A stretch of DNA of 64,000 bases from Paludisphaera mucosa (GTDB taxonomy: Bacteria > Planctomycetota > Planctomycetia > Isosphaerales > Isosphaeraceae): NCBI RefSeq assembly GCF_029589435.1, contig NZ_JARRAG010000002.1:2232001-2296000 (forward strand), written 5' to 3'. Position 1 is the first letter of the stretch, and the number at the start of each line of letters is the position of its first letter. Shown here in pieces: positions 24,683 through 33,819 of the stretch. The position numbers and the translations under genes are program-made. The notes below the pieces were generated by a model, which ran no database searches, was not told where the DNA came from, and saw nothing but the letters and a program-made list of their open reading frames with translations.

Positions 24683-27445
24683 GTGGCCACGCTCCAAACC
24701 GAACCCGGCAAGCAGCCCGCGCCCGCCGTCGCCCGACCGGGCCGGTCCGCGATCCGCCCGTTCCGGCCCCACGTGATCTGGGCCGTCTTCCAGCGCAACT
24801 TCCAGAGCTACTTCAGCAACCCGGCCGGCTACGTGTTCATCACGCTGTTCGTGCTCATCAGCTCGACCGTCGCCTTCTGGCAGGACGAGTTCTTCACGAA
24901 CAACCTGGCGAACCTCGACCAGCTCAACAAGTACATGCCGTACCTGCTGCTGTTCTTCGTCCCGGCCATCACCATGAGCCTCTGGGCCGACGAGCGCCGG
25001 CAGGGGACCGACGAGCTGCTGTTCACCCTGCCGGCCCACGACCTGGACGTCGTTTTGGGCAAGTACTTCGCGGCCCTGGGGATCTACACGGTCGCCCTGC
25101 TCTTCTCGACGAGCCACCTGCTGGTGCTGTCGTACCTGGGCAAGCCCGACCTGGGGGTGATGTTCTCGACCTACCTCGGCTACTGGCTGATGGGGGCGAT
25201 GCTGATCGCGGTGGGGATGGTGGCGTCGCTGCTGTCGTCGAACGTCACCGTGGCGTTCATCCTGGGCGCCCTCTTCTGCGCCGCGCCCCTGTTCATCGGG
25301 TCGCTGGGCTCGCCGACGGGCGGGAACCTCCGGCGGCAGCTCGAAGGCTGGTCGGTGCCGGCCCAGTTCCGCGACTTCGGCGCGGGCGTGATCCCGCTCT
25401 CGGGCCTCTTCTACTTCGTCTCGCTGACCGCGGCGATGATCTACCTGAACATGCTGCTGCTGGGCCGCCGCCACTGGGCGGGGGGCGAGGCCAGCAAGGG
25501 CCTGGGCCTGCACGCGGCCGTCCGCTTCCTGGCGGTCCTTGTGGCCCTCTTCAGCGGCAACATCCTGGTCGACCTGCTGGGCTACCGGGCCGACGCCAGC
25601 ACCGAGCGCCTGCACACGCTCTCGCCCGAGTCGCTGGAGCTGGTCTCGAAGATCGCCGACGACCGACCGGTCCTGATCCAGGCCTTCTACAGCCCGGACG
25701 TCCCCCGCGAGTACGTCGAGACGAGGACCGACCTGCTGGGCCTGCTCAAGGAGTTCCAGGCCCGCAGCCGCGGCAAAATCCAGCTCAACCTGATCCCGAC
25801 CGAGGTCTATTCGACGGCCGCCCGCGACGCCGAGAAGCGGTTCGGCATCGAGCCCAAGCGGGTCTTCTCGGCCGACCAGGCCAAGCAAAGCTCCTCCGAG
25901 ATCTTCATGGGGGTCGCGTTCACGTCGGGCCTCGAAGAGGTCGTCATCCCCTTCTTCGACCGCGGCCTGCCGGTCGAGTACGAACTGACGCGTTCGATCC
26001 AGGTCGTCTCGCGGAGCAACCGCAAGAAGGTCGGCATCCTCTCGACCGACGCCAAGGTCATGGGCGGCTTCGACCAGCGCAGCTTCGGCCAGACGCCCGA
26101 GTGGTCGATCGTCACCGAGCTGAAGAAGCAGTACGAGGTCAGCTCGGTCTCGCCCGACGCCCCGATCGCGGCCGACCTGGGCGTGTTGCTGGTGGCGCAG
26201 CCGTCGTCGCTCACCCAGCCCCAGATCGACAACCTGACCGCGTTCGTCAAGGGCGGGGGCGCGACGCTCCTGCTGATGGACCCGTTCCCGGTCGACAACC
26301 CCCAGATCGCCCCCGAGGTCCCCAAGGCGCCCCCGGGAGGGCCGTTCGGCGGCGGCGCGCCGCCGGAGCCGAAGGGGAACCTGACGCCCCTGCTCGACCT
26401 GATCAACCTCGACTGGCCGACGACCGAGATCGTCTGGAACAGCTACAACCCGCACCCGCAGCTCGCCGACATGCCGCCCGAGGTCGTGTTCATCGGCCGC
26501 GGCAGCGGCGAGGCCGACGCGTTCAACCCCGACCAGGCCGCGACCTCCGGCCTCCAGGAGATCGTCGCCCTCTTCCCCGGCCTGCTGCGGGCCAAGAACG
26601 GCGGCGCGGGGCCCGAGTTCACGCCGCTCCTGCGGTCGAGCGCCAAGGGGGGCGTCATCGCCTGGTCCGAGGCCGTCCAGCAGGGCTTCATGGGGGCCAG
26701 CGGCATCAACCCCCGCCGCCGCCACCTCGCCTCCGGCACCGCGTACACCCTGGCCGCCCGGATCAAGGGCGCGGCGGTCGTCGCGGCGAAGCCCGAGGCG
26801 GAGAAGGACGCGGCCAAGAAGGCCGAGGAGAAGCCGGCGACGATCAACGTCATCGCCATCGCCGACCTCGACATGGTCTCCGAGCAGTTCTTCGAGATCC
26901 GCCGCCGCAAGATCGAGAACCTCGACTTCGACAACGTCACGTTCGTCCTCAACTGCGTCGACGTCCTGGCCGGCGACGAGTCGTTCGTGGCCCTGCGGAA
27001 GAAGCGGCCCCAGCACCGCACGCTGACGGCCGTCGAGAACCAGACCAGCAGCTTCCTGGACGACCTCCAGAAGCAGACCAAGGTCGCCGAGGACGCCGCC
27101 AAGGGCAAGCTCGACGACGCCCAGAAGGCGTTCGACAAGCAGGTCGACCAGGTCCGCTCCCGCACCGACCTCGACGAGCGCACCAAGGAGATCATGCTGG
27201 CCAACCTGCAAGAGGTCGCCCAGCGCCGGCTCGACGTCGAGAAGCAGAAGATCGAGGACGAGAAGCTCAACAGCATCCGCGAGGGGCGGGCCGAGTCCGA
27301 ACGCAAGACCCGCGCCATCGAGAACCGGGTCCGCTACCTGGCCGCCGGCGTCCCCCCGCTGCCGCCGATGATCCTGGGCCTGCTCGTCCTCCTGGGCCGC
27401 GTCCGCCGCGAGAACCTCGGCGCCAGCCCCAAGCGGCTGGCCTGA
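24683..27445 (+). CDS. Fused ABC-2 permease and GldG-like substrate-binding protein
   Basis: 920 residues from GTG 24683. Residues 1 to about 270 form an ABC-2 permease with about six helices (GldF-like, opening with FQRNFQSYFSNPAGYVFITL). A further helix around 290 leads into a GldG-like periplasmic region (TLSPESLELVSKIADDRPV and the IFMGVAFTSGLEEVVIPFFDRG segment). A charged coiled-coil stretch spans about 780-880 and a final helix anchors the C-terminus. In flavobacteria GldF and GldG are separate proteins; here they are one chain. It works with the ATPase upstream. Confidence 0.85.
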   Translation: MATLQTEPGKQPAPAVARPGRSAIRPFRPHVIWAVFQRNFQSYFSNPAGYVFITLFVLISSTVAFWQDEFFTNNLANLDQLNKYMPYLLLFFVPAITMSLWADERRQGTDELLFTLPAHDLDVVLGKYFAALGIYTVALLFSTSHLLVLSYLGKPDLGVMFSTYLGYWLMGAMLIAVGMVASLLSSNVTVAFILGALFCAAPLFIGSLGSPTGGNLRRQLEGWSVPAQFRDFGAGVIPLSGLFYFVSLTAAMIYLNMLLLGRRHWAGGEASKGLGLHAAVRFLAVLVALFSGNILVDLLGYRADASTERLHTLSPESLELVSKIADDRPVLIQAFYSPDVPREYVETRTDLLGLLKEFQARSRGKIQLNLIPTEVYSTAARDAEKRFGIEPKRVFSADQAKQSSSEIFMGVAFTSGLEEVVIPFFDRGLPVEYELTRSIQVVSRSNRKKVGILSTDAKVMGGFDQRSFGQTPEWSIVTELKKQYEVSSVSPDAPIAADLGVLLVAQPSSLTQPQIDNLTAFVKGGGATLLLMDPFPVDNPQIAPEVPKAPPGGPFGGGAPPEPKGNLTPLLDLINLDWPTTEIVWNSYNPHPQLADMPPEVVFIGRGSGEADAFNPDQAATSGLQEIVALFPGLLRAKNGGAGPEFTPLLRSSAKGGVIAWSEAVQQGFMGASGINPRRRHLASGTAYTLAARIKGAAVVAAKPEAEKDAAKKAEEKPATINVIAIADLDMVSEQFFEIRRRKIENLDFDNVTFVLNCVDVLAGDESFVALRKKRPQHRTLTAVENQTSSFLDDLQKQTKVAEDAAKGKLDDAQKAFDKQVDQVRSRTDLDERTKEIMLANLQEVAQRRLDVEKQKIEDEKLNSIREGRAESERKTRAIENRVRYLAAGVPPLPPMILGLLVLLGRVRRENLGASPKRLA

Positions 27446-27509
27446 CGCCGGCGACGGGCCCCACCACGAGACTCCACGAAGACACGCAGCCGACCCGAGA
27501 GGACCGACG

Positions 27510-29054
27510 ATGACCGAGACTTCGAAAACGGGGATCTTCGCCGCCGTCGCGCTGGCGCTGGTCAGCCTGGCGATGGTCGCCACCCGCGACCGCACGGTGC
27601 GGAGCGAGGCGTTCAACGACCAGGGCCAGGCGTTCTTCCCCGACTTCAAGGACCCCCTGGCCTGCACCGATTTGGAGGTCGTCGAATTCGACCCCTCGAC
27701 GGCCACCGCCTCGCGGTTCCAGGTCAAGTTCAAGAACAACAAGTGGGTCGTGCCGTCCCACTACGACTACCCGGCCGACGCCCGCGACCGCCTCTCGAAG
27801 ACGGCCGCCGCGCTCATGGACCTGACCAAGGACACGATCCGCTCCGACTCGCCCGACGACCAGGAGGCGATGGGGGTCATCGACCCGCTCGACGCCAAGC
27901 CCAGCGCCCTCAAGGGCCGGGGCAAGCGGATCACCCTCCGCGACGCCTCCGAGAAGCCGCTCGCCGACTTCATCATCGGCGAGCCGATCAAGGACCGCTC
28001 GGGCCAGTACTACGTCCGCGTCCCGGGCCAGAAGCGGATCTACGGCGTCAGCCTCAAGGCCGAGCCCTCCACCCGGTTCGCCGACTGGATCGAGACCAAC
28101 CTGCTCAAGCTCGAGGCCGCCAAGATCCGCAAGGTCGAGTTCGACGGCTACAAGGTCAACCTCGAGCAGGGCTACCAGAAGGGCGAGGTCCTCGACGTCG
28201 AGCGCAAGGGCTCGGCCGACCCCTGGACGCTCGTCGGCGGCCTGCCCGAGAAGAAGCAGCTCGACGACGAGAAGCTCCGGGCCCTGACGACGGCCCTGGC
28301 CGACCTCAAGATCGTCGGCGTCCGCACCAAGCCCCCCGGCCTGACCCGCGACCTCAAGAAGGCCGACGACAAGGCCATCACGCTCTCGGCGTCGACCGTC
28401 GCGTCGCTCCAGAGCAAGGGCTTCTACATGACCCGCGACAACCAGCTCCTCTCCAACCAGGGGGACGTCCGGGTCTTCACCGACGACGGCGTGGTCTACA
28501 CCCTGCGGTTCGGCGAGGTCGCCGTCGGCGTGGGCGACGAGCTGACCGCCGGCCTCCCCGACGACGCCGCGAAGAAGGAAGCCTCGACCGATCCGGCCGC
28601 TAAGAAGGACGAGAAGAAGCCCGAAGGCGCCGCCGACAACCGCTACCTCATGGTGACGGTCGCCTTCGACCCCTCCTTGATCCCGCCCCCCAAGGACGAC
28701 GACAAGTCCGTCCCCGCCGTGGGCGAGCTGCCCGACCAGGTGATCGCCCCCGACCCCGCCCAGGCCAAGGCCGATGCGGAGAAGGCCGAGCGCGAGAAGG
28801 CCGATTACGAGAAGAAGCTGGCCGACGGCAAGAAGCGGGCCCAGGAGCTGACCGACCGGTTCGCCGCCTGGTACTACGTCACCCCGGGCGCCAGCTTCCG
28901 ATCGATCAACCTCGACCGCGCCGCCCTGGTCGTCGACCCCAAGCCCAAGCCCGAAGGCCCGGCCGGCGGCCTGCCGCCGGGCTTCCCCGGCGGCGCCGGC
29001 GGCCGCGGCCTCCCGCCCGGCTTCCCCGGCGGCGCCGGGCTGCCCCCCGAGTGA
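27510..29054 (+). CDS. DUF4340 domain protein of the Gld-type ABC locus
   Basis: 514 residues from ATG 27510. One N-terminal helix (FAAVALALVSLAMVA) anchors a periplasmic protein with DUF4340-type repeats (KRITLRDASEKPLADFIIGE and the related segment near residue 330). A Lys/Glu-rich coiled-coil stretch lies near 415-450. The last 30 residues repeat GLPPGFPGGAG twice, a low-complexity tail. It follows the fused permease by 64 bases and is expected to be an accessory subunit of that transporter. Confidence 0.8.
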   Translation: MTETSKTGIFAAVALALVSLAMVATRDRTVRSEAFNDQGQAFFPDFKDPLACTDLEVVEFDPSTATASRFQVKFKNNKWVVPSHYDYPADARDRLSKTAAALMDLTKDTIRSDSPDDQEAMGVIDPLDAKPSALKGRGKRITLRDASEKPLADFIIGEPIKDRSGQYYVRVPGQKRIYGVSLKAEPSTRFADWIETNLLKLEAAKIRKVEFDGYKVNLEQGYQKGEVLDVERKGSADPWTLVGGLPEKKQLDDEKLRALTTALADLKIVGVRTKPPGLTRDLKKADDKAITLSASTVASLQSKGFYMTRDNQLLSNQGDVRVFTDDGVVYTLRFGEVAVGVGDELTAGLPDDAAKKEASTDPAAKKDEKKPEGAADNRYLMVTVAFDPSLIPPPKDDDKSVPAVGELPDQVIAPDPAQAKADAEKAEREKADYEKKLADGKKRAQELTDRFAAWYYVTPGASFRSINLDRAALVVDPKPKPEGPAGGLPPGFPGGAGGRGLPPGFPGGAGLPPE

Positions 29055-29073
29055 ACGCACGCCGCCGACGCGC

Positions 29074-29226
29074 GCCCTTCTCCCCCCGGGAGAAGGCGCC
29101 GCGAAGCGGCGGATGAGGGTCGTCGGGGTTCGGATGGGGTGTCGACGCCGTCATCCGCGGGCTTTTGCGAAGCGCCTCGACCCTCATCCGGCCCTCCGGG
29201 CCGCCTTCTCCCGGGGGGAGGAGGAG
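29074..29226. repeat. Palindromic REP/MITE-like repeat element
   Basis: Two inverted arms, about 29076-29122 and 29178-29225, with the shared core CCTTCTCCC..GGGAGAAGG, GCCGC..GCGGC and GGATGAGGGTCG. Each arm also folds into its own small hairpins. The GGATGAGGG/CCTTCTCCC pairing is typical of dispersed bacterial repeat elements. It fills the gap between the DUF4340 gene and ilvN (29055-29467). The remaining 240 bases to ilvN hold only an AT-richer TATGGTACACT at 29352-29362, which may be part of the ilvN promoter. Confidence 0.7.
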
Positions 29227-29467
29227 TCGCTGCGACGGCGGTCCCTTATGGTGGCGGAGGCCCTGATCGTTCGGATCGACGCCCCCCCGACGCCGAACCT
29301 CGCGGCGGCCGGGGGGCTCTGATTTCGGGCTCCGTGTCGGCGACGGGCGACTATGGTACACTGGCACGCGAGCCCTGACGTATCGAAACCTGCACACATG
29401 GAAAGCGTCGCCGGAGGTCCGGACGACGCGGACCGGCGGTCGCGCCGCCGGTTTTGGGGAAGCGGCG

Positions 29468-30091
29468 ATGGCAAACGAATCCGGCTCCGACACTTCGAAA
29501 TCGTCAGGCAAGGAGCCGTCCCAGACGCGAGGCAACCGCCACGTCCTGTCCGCCCTGGTCCAGAACCGGCCGGGCGTCCTGGCCCACGTCTCGGGCATGT
29601 TCGCCTCGCGGGGCTACAACATCGACAGCCTCGCGGTGGGCGAGACCGAGGACCCGCTGCTCTCGCGGATCACCGTGGTCGTCAAGGGCGACGAGCGCTA
29701 CCTCGAACAGGTCCGCAAGCAGCTTGAGAAGATCGTGACGGTGGTCAAGGTGCACGACATCTCGCGCGAGGACTACGTCGAGCGCGACCTGATGCTGATC
29801 AAGATCCGCGCGACCGCGGCGAACCGGATGGAGATCCAGTCGCTGGTCGGGATCTTCCGGGGCCGGATCGTCGACGTCACCACCGAGGCGGTGATGATCG
29901 AGATCTCCGGCCAGGAGCGCAAGGTCGAGGCCTTCATCGAGGCCGTCCGCGAGTACGGGATCCTCGAGCTGGCCCGCACCGGCCGGATCGCCCTGGTCCG
30001 GGGCGTCCCCCGGTTCGACGACGCCGACGAGCCCGCGGCCACGCCCGTCGAGGACGCCGCCCCCATGGTCCACGGCCACTCGGAACTCTGA
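29468..30091 (+). CDS. ilvN: Acetolactate synthase small (regulatory) subunit
   Basis: 207 residues from ATG 29468. After a 25-residue charged extension, an ACT domain (HVLSALVQNRPGVLAHVSGM, then FASRGYNIDSLAVGE) is followed by the second ALS small-subunit domain (VERDLMLIKIRATAANR to ELARTGRIALVRG). It binds valine and activates the large subunit of acetohydroxyacid synthase in branched-chain amino acid synthesis. The large subunit gene is not adjacent. ilvC follows 117 bases downstream, with an intrinsic terminator in between. Confidence 0.95.
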   Translation: MANESGSDTSKSSGKEPSQTRGNRHVLSALVQNRPGVLAHVSGMFASRGYNIDSLAVGETEDPLLSRITVVVKGDERYLEQVRKQLEKIVTVVKVHDISREDYVERDLMLIKIRATAANRMEIQSLVGIFRGRIVDVTTEAVMIEISGQERKVEAFIEAVREYGILELARTGRIALVRGVPRFDDADEPAATPVEDAAPMVHGHSEL

Positions 30092-30129
30092 GCCCGGACC
30101 GGCCCCCCGAACGCGATTCCCGCGACGAC

Positions 30130-30163
30130 CCCGGCCGCCGGACGCCCGGCGCCGGGTTTTTTT
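30130..30163 (+). terminator. Intrinsic terminator between ilvN and ilvC
   Basis: Outer arm CCCGGC (30130-30135) pairs with GCCGGG (30151-30156); inner arm GCCGG (30137-30141) pairs with CCGGC (30146-30150) with an ACGC loop and one bulged C. A run of seven T (30157-30163) follows directly. This is a classical rho-independent terminator or attenuator. It lies inside what would otherwise be an ilvNC operon. Confidence 0.75.
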
Positions 30164-30208
30164 CCCTCCCCCTCACCTGCGACCGACGACGCCTCCGAGG
30201 AGACCGCG

Positions 30209-31213
30209 ATGCCCGCCCAGATGTACTACGAACAGGACGCCGACCTCTCCCTGCTGAAGGGGAAGACGGTGGCGATCATCGGCTACGGCAGCCAGGGGCA
30301 CGCGCACGCCCAGAACCTGCGCGACTCGGGCTGCACCGTGGTCGTCGGCCAGCGGCCGGGTTCGGCCAACTTCGACCTGGCGGTGGATCACGGCTTCAAG
30401 CCGGTCTCGGCGGCCGAGGCGGCCGAGGCGGGCGACCTGGTCAACATGCTCCTCCCCGACGAGGTCCAGGCCGACGTCTACAACAAGGACGTGAAGCCCA
30501 ACCTCAAGCCCGGCGACCTGCTCCTCTGCTCGCACGGCTTCAACATCCACTTCGGCCAGGTCGTCCCGCCGAAGGGGGTCGACAGCGCCCTGGTGGCCCC
30601 CAAGGGCCCCGGCCACCTGGTCCGCAGCGAGTACGTCCGCGGCGGCGGCGTCCCCTGCCTCATCGCCACGGCCGACGACTGCTCGCCCCAGGGCAAGGCC
30701 CTCGCGCTGGCCTACGCCAAGGGGATCGGCGGCGCCCGCGCCGGCGTCCTCCAGACGACGTTCGCCGAGGAGACCGAGACCGACCTGTTCGGCGAGCAGG
30801 TCGTCCTCTGCGGCGGCCTCAGCGCCCTGCTCAAGATGGGCTACGAGACGCTCGTCGAGGCCGGCTACCAGGAGGAGAGCGCCTACTTCGAGTGCGTCCA
30901 CGAGCTGAAGCTGATCGTCGACCTGATCTATCAGGGCGGCCTCGACTACATGCGGTACAGCATCTCGAACACGGCCGAATACGGCGACTACATCCGCGGC
31001 GAGCAGATCATCACCGAGGAGACCCGCGCGGCGATGCGGCGGGCGCTCAAGGAGATCCGCTCGGGCCAGTTCGCCCGCGAGTGGATCCTCGAGAACAAGG
31101 CCAACCGCCCCTACTTCAACGCCCGCAAGAAGCTGGAGCGCGAGCATCCGGTCGAGGTCGTGGGCAAGCGGCTGCGGGCGCTCATGCCCTGGATCAAGGC
31201 CAAGACCGTCTGA
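30209..31213 (+). CDS. ilvC: Ketol-acid reductoisomerase (class I)
   Basis: 334 residues from ATG 30209, the usual short class I length. The N-terminal Rossmann fold has [17 protein letters not shown] and a loop starting VGQRPGS, which fits NADPH use. The helical C-terminal domain carries the metal-binding Asp/Glu clusters ([30 protein letters not shown]). The enzyme isomerises and reduces acetolactate or acetohydroxybutyrate in valine and isoleucine synthesis. A purine-rich site precedes the ATG. Confidence 0.97.
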   Translation: MPAQMYYEQDADLSLLKGKTVAIIGYGSQGHAHAQNLRDSGCTVVVGQRPGSANFDLAVDHGFKPVSAAEAAEAGDLVNMLLPDEVQADVYNKDVKPNLKPGDLLLCSHGFNIHFGQVVPPKGVDSALVAPKGPGHLVRSEYVRGGGVPCLIATADDCSPQGKALALAYAKGIGGARAGVLQTTFAEETETDLFGEQVVLCGGLSALLKMGYETLVEAGYQEESAYFECVHELKLIVDLIYQGGLDYMRYSISNTAEYGDYIRGEQIITEETRAAMRRALKEIRSGQFAREWILENKANRPYFNARKKLEREHPVEVVGKRLRALMPWIKAKTV

Positions 31214-31233
31214 GCCCCCGGGACCCCCTCGCA

Positions 31234-32175
31234 ATGCCGCGATACTGGGAGTGCCCGTCGTGCCGGGCCCTCTTGACCCGGGAGCGACTGGAATCGACCG
31301 CGGGCGCGTGCCCCTACTGCGACGCCCGCGTCGGCCCCCCCGCCGAATTCGCGGATCCGGACGCGCCCCCGGCCGAGTCGGCGGGGCGTCGGCTCGCGCC
31401 GATCGCCGTCCCCCGGACCGGGGCGGGGAAGCTGGCGGCGTCGTTGCGGCTCTTCTTCGAGAACCTGCCGCTGATCGCGGCCCTGGTGCTGATGATCAAG
31501 CTGCCGTCCAACGCGGCGGTCGAGCTGATCGCCGCGCGCCAGGGCGGCCCCACCGACCCCCTCGCGAACCTGATGCTCAAGGGGGTGGTCGACCTCTTCT
31601 TCGGCCCCATCTACGCGGCCGCCGTGCTCACCATCATGGCCGACCGGATGGCCGGCCGGCCGTCGACCTTCCTGGAGGCGGCCCGCGCCGGGATCGACGC
31701 CTGGGGGCGGGTCTTCGCCGCCCGGCTTTTGGCCGGCCTGTCCATCTTCCTCGCCGGCAGCCTCGGGATCTTGCTGCGGGACCTGCCGCCGATCATCCGC
31801 CTGGTGCTGCTCATCCCCGGGATCGTGCTGGCGGTGCGCTACTGCCTGGTTGACGAGGTGATCGTCCTCGAACACACTGCGATATTGGATTCTCGACGGC
31901 GGAGCGCCGATCTGGTATCTGGCAGGGCGTGGCGCATCGTGGGGGCCGGGGCGGCGGCGCTGGCGATCATCGGGGTCGTCTCGGTGCTCGTGGGCGAGAC
32001 CGCCGACCGGGCGGGGCTGCTGGACGGCCCCCTCACTCGGGCGCTGTGCGACTGCCTGCTCGACGTCTTCGCCGTCTTCTACTCGATACTGCTCTTCCTC
32101 TTCTACTGGGAGGCGCGGGCCGAGCGCGAGAGCGACGTCGCCCTCGATCCGGCCCTGGAAGACCACCCATCCTGA
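31234..32175 (+). CDS. Zinc-ribbon multi-helix membrane protein, unknown function
   Basis: 313 residues from ATG 31234, 20 bases after ilvC. An N-terminal zinc ribbon (C7, C10, C26, C29) is followed by about five to six transmembrane helices and a short acidic tail (residues 295-313). The membrane part looks like proteins with glycerophosphoryl-diester-type or DUF-class helical bundles, but no family is certain. The segment around 31860-31920 is less GC-rich than its surroundings. Translational closeness to ilvC suggests co-transcription, not a shared pathway. Confidence 0.7.
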   Translation: MPRYWECPSCRALLTRERLESTAGACPYCDARVGPPAEFADPDAPPAESAGRRLAPIAVPRTGAGKLAASLRLFFENLPLIAALVLMIKLPSNAAVELIAARQGGPTDPLANLMLKGVVDLFFGPIYAAAVLTIMADRMAGRPSTFLEAARAGIDAWGRVFAARLLAGLSIFLAGSLGILLRDLPPIIRLVLLIPGIVLAVRYCLVDEVIVLEHTAILDSRRRSADLVSGRAWRIVGAGAAALAIIGVVSVLVGETADRAGLLDGPLTRALCDCLLDVFAVFYSILLFLFYWEARAERESDVALDPALEDHPS

Positions 32176-32217
32176 GGGACGCAGGGAGGGCCGCCCTTTC
32201 ACGGACGGTTCAACGCC

Positions 32218-32439
32218 ATGCCTTCGAACGCCCCCGTCAACGCCCCCGGCCCGTTCTACGTGGACGAGAACTGCATCGACTGCGACCTCTGCCACGAGAC
32301 CGCCCCCGGCCTCTTCGCCCGCAACGAGGACGAGGGCCGCAGCGTCGTCGTCCGCCCCCCCGCCGACGACGCCGAGCTGGAACTCTACCGCGAAGCGGCC
32401 GAAGCCTGCCCCGTCGAGGCCATCCGCGAGGACGACTGA
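32218..32439 (+). CDS. Single-cluster [4Fe-4S] ferredoxin
   Basis: 73 residues from ATG 32218. Three cysteines C19, C22 and C25 (CIDCDLC) plus C64 in EACPVEAI give one [4Fe-4S] cluster; the second cluster of bacterial 2[4Fe-4S] ferredoxins is missing. It is a cytoplasmic one-electron carrier. The gene ends 10 bases from the stop of a convergent Rieske oxygenase gene, so it could serve that enzyme, although convergent orientation makes this uncertain. Confidence 0.85.
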   Translation: MPSNAPVNAPGPFYVDENCIDCDLCHETAPGLFARNEDEGRSVVVRPPADDAELELYREAAEACPVEAIREDD

Positions 32440-32448
32440 CCTCCGCGC

Positions 32449-33561
32449 TCACTCCGCCCCGCGGACCAGCCGATCGAAGGCGAAGAGCAGGTCCTCGCGG
32501 GGCGAGTACGGCCCCGGGCGGTAGGCCCGCGAGGCCAGGCCGAGCTGCATCTGCTCGCAGACGTGCCAATCCTGGCGATTGGTCAGGTCCCAGAACTCGA
32601 CGGCGCCCTGGGGGTCGAACTCCGGGGCGTCCGCCGCTTCGGGCCGGAAATGCCACTCGCAGACGATCTCCGTCCGCCCCACGCCCTGGGGCCGGAGCCG
32701 GTGGGTCATCATGTAGTCCGGGTGCAGGCTGAGCAGCAGGTTCGGCAGAACAGCGTAATAATGCACGCGCCGCAGGTCGTCGCCCGCGAGCCCGGGGACG
32801 CACGCGCCGACCAGGCGTCCGTCTCGCGACAGGGTCTCGACCCCGTCGCGCAAATCCATGCTCCCGCCGAGGTAGGCGTCGGTCGGTGCCGAGTTCTCGC
32901 CGCTCAGGAAGTGCGAGAGCCGCTGGAGCGCCGGGTGGACGCCCGGGCAGTGCAGGCACTCGGAATAGTTCTGGATGACGAGCTTCCAGTTCGCCGCCAC
33001 GTCGTAGACGATCCGGTGGGCGAGTCGCAGCTCCTCCATCTTCCAGGGCCGGAACTTCGCGACCAGGGCCCCGAGCTGATCGCCGAGCGGCGGCGGAGCG
33101 GCGGCGAAGTTCAGGAAGAGGTGGCCGTCCCAGACGTCGGCGCGGGCCTCGACGAGGGGGTAGTCCTCGGCGCGAAAGTGCGGCGATTGGTCCATCGACG
33201 GAGCGCCCAGGAGTCGGCCGGACAGGTCGTAGGCCCAGGCGTGGTAGGGACATCGGATCGCGCCGGTGAACGTGCCGGAGGGCTGCTCGCAGAGTCGGGT
33301 GCCGCGGTGCCGGCAGACGTTGAAGAAGGCCCGGACCCGGCCGTCGTCGCCGCGGGTCACGATCAGGCTCTCGTCGGCCGCCTCGCGGAGGACGTAGTCG
33401 CCCCGATTCGGGACTTCATCGGCCCGGCCGATGTAGAACCAGCGGGCCAGGAACAGCCGCTCCAGCTCGCGCGCGTAGTGGTCCTCGTCGAGGTAGTACC
33501 GCGCGGGGAGGCTCATCGCCTCGGCAGGCAGCGGGGCGCGGGGCTTCTCGTGGGCGCTCAT
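32449..33561 (-). CDS. Rieske non-heme iron oxygenase, alpha subunit type
   Basis: 370 residues from ATG 33561; a longer open frame to 33630 lacks support. The Rieske [2Fe-2S] site is C83-x-H85 and C104-x2-H107 (NVCRHRGTRLC, RCPYHAWAYD). The mononuclear iron site is visible in NYSECLHCPGVHPAL (E/D..H..H). These enzymes oxygenate aromatic rings or N-methyl groups (choline or carnitine type) using electrons from a reductase and ferredoxin. The substrate is not determinable; no reductase gene is nearby, though a ferredoxin gene is convergent. Confidence 0.85.
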   Translation of the reverse strand: MSAHEKPRAPLPAEAMSLPARYYLDEDHYARELERLFLARWFYIGRADEVPNRGDYVLREAADESLIVTRGDDGRVRAFFNVCRHRGTRLCEQPSGTFTGAIRCPYHAWAYDLSGRLLGAPSMDQSPHFRAEDYPLVEARADVWDGHLFLNFAAAPPPLGDQLGALVAKFRPWKMEELRLAHRIVYDVAANWKLVIQNYSECLHCPGVHPALQRLSHFLSGENSAPTDAYLGGSMDLRDGVETLSRDGRLVGACVPGLAGDDLRRVHYYAVLPNLLLSLHPDYMMTHRLRPQGVGRTEIVCEWHFRPEAADAPEFDPQGAVEFWDLTNRQDWHVCEQMQLGLASRAYRPGPYSPREDLLFAFDRLVRGAE

Positions 33562-33819
33562 GGTCGGCTGGTCCTTCGCCGCCGGCGGGCGAACCCCGGC
33601 CGGTCGCTCTTTACGGCGGCGGGCTCCCATCGTAAGACTCCCGGAGGACCCCCTACAACCGGTTCATCCGATACAGGGCGGAAGTGGGGAGCAAATGGTG
33701 CGACGGCGACACGCCGCACGATGGACCGCCGGGCGGGCCTGCGCCGATACATCAGGGCGTGGGGAAGGCCGGGTTGCGAGGGCCTTCCAGGGTGCCAGGG
33801 GTTGGGATCGCAGGAGGCG

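Noticed and set aside
24668-27742. 1024-codon minus-strand frame opposite the fused permease gene
   Set aside because: Low-complexity Val/Gly/Asp/Leu composition typical of antisense to a high-GC gene.
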